A DNA stretch of 45,464 bases from a virus. The position numbers and the translations under genes were made by a program. Under the pieces are notes generated by a model that was not told the DNA's origin, made no database searches, and saw nothing but the letters and a program-made list of their open reading frames with translations. Of this stretch, positions 43,019 through 45,464 are shown one piece after another. Numbering within the stretch: the stretch's first letter is position 1; each line of letters begins with the position of its first letter. The stretch lies in IMG/VR virus record IMGVR_UViG_3300043436_001617, positions 1 through 45,464 of that record. One strand, given 5' to 3'.

Positions 43019-43245
43019 TGAAAACTAGCGATGCTTGGGCTAAGATGGATGAGTTAATGTCGGCTGAATTTATACCTGATGAAGCGGGTTGGTTCACGGC
43101 CATGGATTTTGTTGCTAAATATAAACTGAATGAAAGAACCGCTAGGGATAAACTAGATAAATGGCAAAAAGACGGCATAGTTGAGAAGCGTCGTGGAATG
43201 ACTAGCTCCTGCAAAAAGCCGCAGAACTACTTCCGTCTGCTTTAA
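43018..43245 (+). CDS. Small winged-helix DNA-binding protein (75 aa)
   Basis: The sequence WFTAMDFVAKYKLNERTARD, then KLDKWQKDGIVEKRRG and YFRLL fits a winged helix (helix-turn-helix plus wing). It may regulate the adjacent genes, or act with the phosphoesterase. It starts in the TAATG of the phosphoesterase stop and is the last rightward gene before the minus-strand operon. Confidence 0.7.
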   Translation: MKTSDAWAKMDELMSAEFIPDEAGWFTAMDFVAKYKLNERTARDKLDKWQKDGIVEKRRGMTSSCKKPQNYFRLL

Positions 43246-43338
43246 AAAATAAACCCCTCCTACAGAGTCGTAAGAGGGGTCGTTAAGGCAGGTTTGGCCA
43301 ACCATTCGTAGCCAATAGCTACGTTTTGCTTTAATCTG
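43246..43338 (-). ncRNA. Candidate small RNA (about 93 nt)
   Basis: On the minus strand a promoter (TTGACA 43373-43368, 17 bp, TACCTT 43350-43345) predicts a start near 43338. About 15-20 nt on is a perfect hairpin CGTAGC-TATTG-GCTACG (43323-43307), then a self-complementary TTGGCCAA (43299-43292), and the transcript ends at an intrinsic terminator (43280-43253) with a T-rich tail. No open frame of note lies inside. The long leftward operon ends at 43379, and the same terminator could serve it. Confidence 0.4.
43253..43280 (-). terminator. Intrinsic terminator (leftward)
   Basis: A perfect 7-bp stem ACCCCTC (43253-43259) with GAGGGGT (43274-43280) and a 14-base loop. Reading leftward it is followed by TTTATTTTTT. 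It would end transcripts of the minus-strand operon and of the candidate small RNA. The rightward tail (CGTTAAGG) has no T run. Confidence 0.7.
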
Positions 43339-43344
43339 ATACCG

Positions 43345-43373
43345 AAGGTATATTAATCCGCTTTACGTGTCAA
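43345..43373 (-). promoter_or_regulatory. Promoter of the candidate small RNA
   Basis: TTGACA (43373-43368), a 17-bp spacer and TACCTT (43350-43345). It lies within TGTGCTTGACAC (43378-43367), a 12-mer also found at 1549-1560. No annotated gene follows it in this direction within the terminator-bounded segment. Confidence 0.45.
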
Positions 43374-43378
43374 GCACA

Positions 43379-43594
43379 TTATGCCTCTTCTGCTTGGCTG
43401 TTGGTACTGGTGAAGTAGGGCCTTTCCGAGGTCAATTCAACGACTTCATGCTCCTCGATTAGCCTACCCTGCCAAGCTACTTGGTAGAGTAAGCCCGAAG
43501 ACTTGTACAGCAACCCAACGATTACCCCCGGCGTATCTTCCGTCTTGTGATACACCATTTCGCCTATCTTGTAGGTAGGGGAATCGGGACTCAT
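43379..43594 (-). CDS. SH3/KOW-like small protein (71 aa)
   Basis: Residues about 10-55 (IGEMVYHKTEDTPGVIVGLL, then YQVAWQGRLIEEHEVVELT) read as an SH3-like barrel: a five-strand pattern with a Gly-Glu-Met-Val-Tyr opening and a W in the fourth strand. These bind nucleic acid or proteins in other systems. It is the last gene of the minus-strand operon, 4 bp after the RuvC-like gene. Confidence 0.65.
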   Translation of the reverse strand: MSPDSPTYKIGEMVYHKTEDTPGVIVGLLYKSSGLLYQVAWQGRLIEEHEVVELTSERPYFTSTNSQAEEA

Positions 43595-43598
43595 AGGC

Positions 43599-44126
43599 TT
43601 ATGCTTCCGATACTACCTTGTTGTGGTAGTAATCCGCAATCATTAGCCCGTCCGCATCACCGTGTTTAAGCACCATTGCAGCCAATTCTGGCCATTTTGA
43701 CCGCCCAAGGGCACAAGATGCCGCCTTTAGCTCCTTTGAGCCTTTAACGTCAGGCAATTGGGCTTTCTGCCACTCTTTCGAGTCAATCACCGTGTAAGGG
43801 ATGTTTAGCTGCTCCAGAACGATCAGAACGGCCTCAAATGAGCGTTGAGCGGGCAATACGGCACCCATGAACCGTCCAGTAAAAGGACGTTCAATGTAGG
43901 CTTGTACGGTTACATTGTCATTCAAAACCATTGGTTTTATGGCTTGAACCATCAATAGCTCCTTGAGGGATTCGTGATCAATGCGACGGATATGTCGCTC
44001 TTTCTTGCCGAGAATAGACATTTTTGACGGTGTTTCCGCAAAGAAAGCCTCTTTTTTGTGTCCATCTTGCAAGATAATGCCAATGCTGCCCGTAGTTCCG
44101 TTGTCGATGCCAATAGTTATTTTCAT
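43599..44126 (-). CDS. RuvC-like Holliday junction resolvase
   Basis: A 175-residue RNase H-fold nuclease. The first strand has D8 (IGIDNGTTG), then an acidic residue at E79 (AYIERP) and the C-terminal D157/D159 (HGDADGLMIADYY). These match the RuvC-type crossover junction endonuclease layout: it would resolve branched DNA during replication or before packaging. ATG 44126 overlaps the end of the zinc-ribbon gene (ATGA). Confidence 0.8.
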   Translation of the reverse strand: MKITIGIDNGTTGSIGIILQDGHKKEAFFAETPSKMSILGKKERHIRRIDHESLKELLMVQAIKPMVLNDNVTVQAYIERPFTGRFMGAVLPAQRSFEAVLIVLEQLNIPYTVIDSKEWQKAQLPDVKGSKELKAASCALGRSKWPELAAMVLKHGDADGLMIADYYHNKVVSEA

Positions 44127-44332
44127 TTTCTGGATAATGGAAAAGATTCAAAGCAATCGGGACATTCATAACCCGTGGTTTTCTTGGTCTTCCAATCGTA
44201 GCACTGGATTAACCGTGTGTAGTTGGTCTTGTTGTTGTATTCCTTACGAAGGTCAGGCGGGATAACGGCACCCACCCACGATACCCCGCATTCGGGGCAA
44301 TTGCGCTCATTAGCGACATTGCGATTTTTCAT
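44123..44332 (-). CDS. Zinc-ribbon protein (69 aa)
   Basis: Two CxxC knuckles (CPEC at 12-15 and CPDC at 57-60) flank a 40-residue stretch, the layout of a zinc ribbon. The rest is Lys/Asn-rich. No family named. It overlaps its neighbours with ATGA junctions on both sides, within the operon of the resolvase and the MazG-like protein. Confidence 0.7.
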   Translation of the reverse strand: MKNRNVANERNCPECGVSWVGAVIPPDLRKEYNNKTNYTRLIQCYDWKTKKTTGYECPDCFESFPLSRK

Positions 44333-44610
44333 ACGTCAATTGGCTTAGTTCCTTTTAAGGCCCATTCATAGCAAAGCAGATAACCGTGGGCATCTACGAT
44401 ATTGTCTTCCTTGTGACGGAAGGCTTCGCGGCTCAACTTAAGGGCGACCATCATGAGAATGGCTTCCTCTGCCGTGATTTCTTCCTTTAGCTTGGAATGA
44501 AGAAGTCCAGACCACATTTTGGCTGTCTTCGTGTAATCATCTTTGGGATTGCCGTAACTTTCGTTACGATCACCAAAAACTAACTCTTGGGCTTTTTGTG
44601 CGTTATTCAT
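44329..44610 (-). CDS. DUF6378-like (MazG-superfamily) protein
   Basis: A 93-residue all-helical protein with the pattern GDRNESYGNPKDDYTKTAKM, EEAILMMVALKLSREA, and DNIVDAHGYLLCYEW. This matches the DUF6378 proteins of phages, related to MazG-like nucleotide pyrophosphohydrolases (conserved R-x-x-YG and K-L-x-R motifs, with a DN-x-x-D site). Such enzymes clear nucleotides or ppGpp, but activity is inferred. ATGA overlap with the gene downstream. Confidence 0.75.
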   Translation of the reverse strand: MNNAQKAQELVFGDRNESYGNPKDDYTKTAKMWSGLLHSKLKEEITAEEAILMMVALKLSREAFRHKEDNIVDAHGYLLCYEWALKGTKPIDV

Positions 44611-45041
44611 TGTGTTACTGGATACAAATTAATTACTCGGTAAGCGTAGCTACATGCGTGTGAGCTAATTCTTTTGGCGTAAGGACCAGCGCACCAAGCT
44701 ATGGCTAGAGAATAGTTGTTAACAACGTCCCCACGACGCTCAATGATTTGGGCATTGTGGCGCAGGATGTTAAGAGCAACCTTACGTTGCACTGACTCAG
44801 GAACCATGAGCATGGGAATATTGCTGTGCTCTTTCCATGTAGCTGGGTTAATTTGATAGATACCGTACTCACCTCGTTTACCCGTCTTCCCACGGCTATT
44901 CTCGACTAGCTCAATGCACTTCAGGAAGCGGATTTCATTAACTTCTTCTAACGGTGGGTAGGTTATTACTTTGCTGGAAGCTCTAACGCCAATTAGCGTT
45001 ACGCTAAATAGTATGATTAAGGCTATTAACATAATTTTCAT
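44607..45041 (-). CDS. Lysozyme-like endolysin with N-terminal signal
   Basis: A 144-residue protein. Residues 1-19 are a hydrophobic signal or signal-anchor (MKIMLIALIILFSVTLIGV). The lysozyme-like domain follows: LKCIELVENSRGKTGKRGEY, then GIYQINPATWKEH, with E47 as likely catalytic acid and the GxYGIYQI motif of transglycosylases. It ends in a helical YAYRVINLY segment with C41, C117 and C130. It would cut peptidoglycan. The start is M at 45041, not the longer frame from 45290, because the signal begins there. It lies far from the holin genes and on the opposite strand. Confidence 0.8.
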   Translation of the reverse strand: MKIMLIALIILFSVTLIGVRASSKVITYPPLEEVNEIRFLKCIELVENSRGKTGKRGEYGIYQINPATWKEHSNIPMLMVPESVQRKVALNILRHNAQIIERRGDVVNNYSLAIAWCAGPYAKRISSHACSYAYRVINLYPVTQ

Positions 45042-45312
45042 GATTTTTTCTGGATTGTTGAATGATCTGGTCCATCTGAAACAGCATGGCAGTGTTGATG
45101 TGCTTGCAACGTGTGGCGTTGGGGTATCCATGGTTAATGATACGCCCAGCTTCACGGTATTTACGACGGCACACGATTTGATAATGCGGGCATGAGCAAT
45201 GACCGTTGCCACCATCCTCAAATAAATCCACGAAATGGGATTTATCCTCTTCCGAGGATTCCACCCAATAACGTAGTGCTTCGCCCTCAACTTGTTTACA
45301 CTCCTTTGGCAT
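45004..45312 (-). CDS. SWIM-type zinc-binding protein (102 aa)
   Basis: The pattern C39-x-C41, followed by C69-K-H71 (CSCP at 39-42, TRCKHI at 67-72), is the CxCx(n)CxH of SWIM zinc fingers, with C48 as extra. SWIM proteins bind DNA or proteins, often with ATPases or recombination factors. ATG 45312 starts the protein; the open frame extends to 45450 but overlaps the partial upstream gene. It overlaps the lysozyme gene start by 38 bp. Confidence 0.7.
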   Translation of the reverse strand: MPKECKQVEGEALRYWVESSEEDKSHFVDLFEDGGNGHCSCPHYQIVCRRKYREAGRIINHGYPNATRCKHINTAMLFQMDQIIQQSRKNHENYVNSLNHTI

Positions 45313-45464
45313 CGAAGTAGGTGTGTCGGACGTATTGCTTAGTCCAGAACTGCCATGAGGTACGGTCAAAGAACAAGGGAACGTCCTTGTCCTCGCCATC
45401 ACCAAAGCGTTGCTTGTCGATGCGGATGCGACCATCGTACCAGCCTTCAATCTCGGTCTGCTTC
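45296..45464 (-). CDS. Partial gene of unknown function (C-terminal 55 aa)
   Basis: A frame open at the window edge runs to TAA 45298-45296. It encodes KQTEIEGWYDGRIRIDKQRF, then GDGEDKDVPLFFDRTSW and FWTKQYVRHTYFDAKGV. The acidic, aromatic-rich sequence looks like the end of a real gene. It overlaps the SWIM gene by 17 bp. No family is recognised; the rest of the gene is outside the window. Confidence 0.6.
   Translation of the reverse strand, partial: KQTEIEGWYDGRIRIDKQRFGDGEDKDVPLFFDRTSWQFWTKQYVRHTYFDAKGV

Noticed and set aside
13785-43245. Integration or lysogeny module (integrase, attachment site, repressor)
   Set aside because: I found no recombinase, no repressor of the CI type and no tRNA-like attachment site in the window. 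The rest of the genome is not visible.
45313-45450. Longer frame of the SWIM gene from 45450
   Set aside because: The upstream 46 residues overlap a better partial gene in another frame and have low complexity. ATG 45312 begins the charged region of the SWIM protein.

Overview
The window is part of a tailed bacteriophage genome (Caudoviricetes), probably of podovirus morphology. It carries a large terminase, an 814-residue portal-like protein, a scaffold-like protein, two tail-tube/nozzle candidates, three Ala/Gln-rich DNA-ejection candidates, a capsid gene, fibers and a lysis cassette, but no tape measure or contractile sheath. There are no tRNA or rRNA genes that I can see and no bacterial housekeeping genes. 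The host cannot be named from the sequence. Few starts have a Shine-Dalgarno sequence and AT-rich, A/T-ending codons are confined to certain fiber and ejection segments.

Layout. 1-304 is non-coding with repeats. 305-1488 (minus) is a small leftward operon including an HNH-type nuclease. 1589-7238 (plus) holds a DNA-binding protein, small and large terminase and a run of small, partly Cys-rich genes. 7260-11428 is portal and scaffold. 11428-14663 holds three glycosyltransferase genes. 14734-19516 holds three collagen-like fiber/spike proteins, one with a pectate-lyase-like depolymerase domain. 19525-30354 is tail tube, nozzle, an acetyltransferase and ejection proteins. 30355-32539 adds a KTSC protein, a methyltransferase and a GT4 glycosyltransferase. 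32624-33880 (minus) is the major capsid gene, inverted relative to all other structural genes. 34459-39486 is a 1675-residue collagen-like fiber with a C-terminal S74 chaperone. 40625-41969 is a holin region, 42287-43245 a phosphoesterase plus winged-helix protein, and 43379-45464 (minus) a second leftward operon with a RuvC-like resolvase, a MazG-like protein, a lysozyme-like protein and a SWIM-type zinc protein.

Two themes tie the window together. First, expression: genes at the head of transcription units (portal, scaffold, the collagen genes and others) are preceded by a TTGCCY/TTGxxx -35 and a TGN-extended -10 only 12-19 bp upstream of the start codon, so their mRNAs should be leaderless or nearly so. 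Downstream genes are joined by ATGA overlaps or short TAA-N(1-9)-ATG junctions. The capsid gene is the exception: its promoter predicts a leader of about 145 nt with three hairpins. Second, surface chemistry: four collagen-like proteins sit beside four glycosyltransferase genes, suggesting that the phage glycosylates its own virion fibers.

A further novel candidate is a small RNA on the minus strand at about 43246-43338, with its own promoter, a 5' hairpin and an intrinsic terminator.
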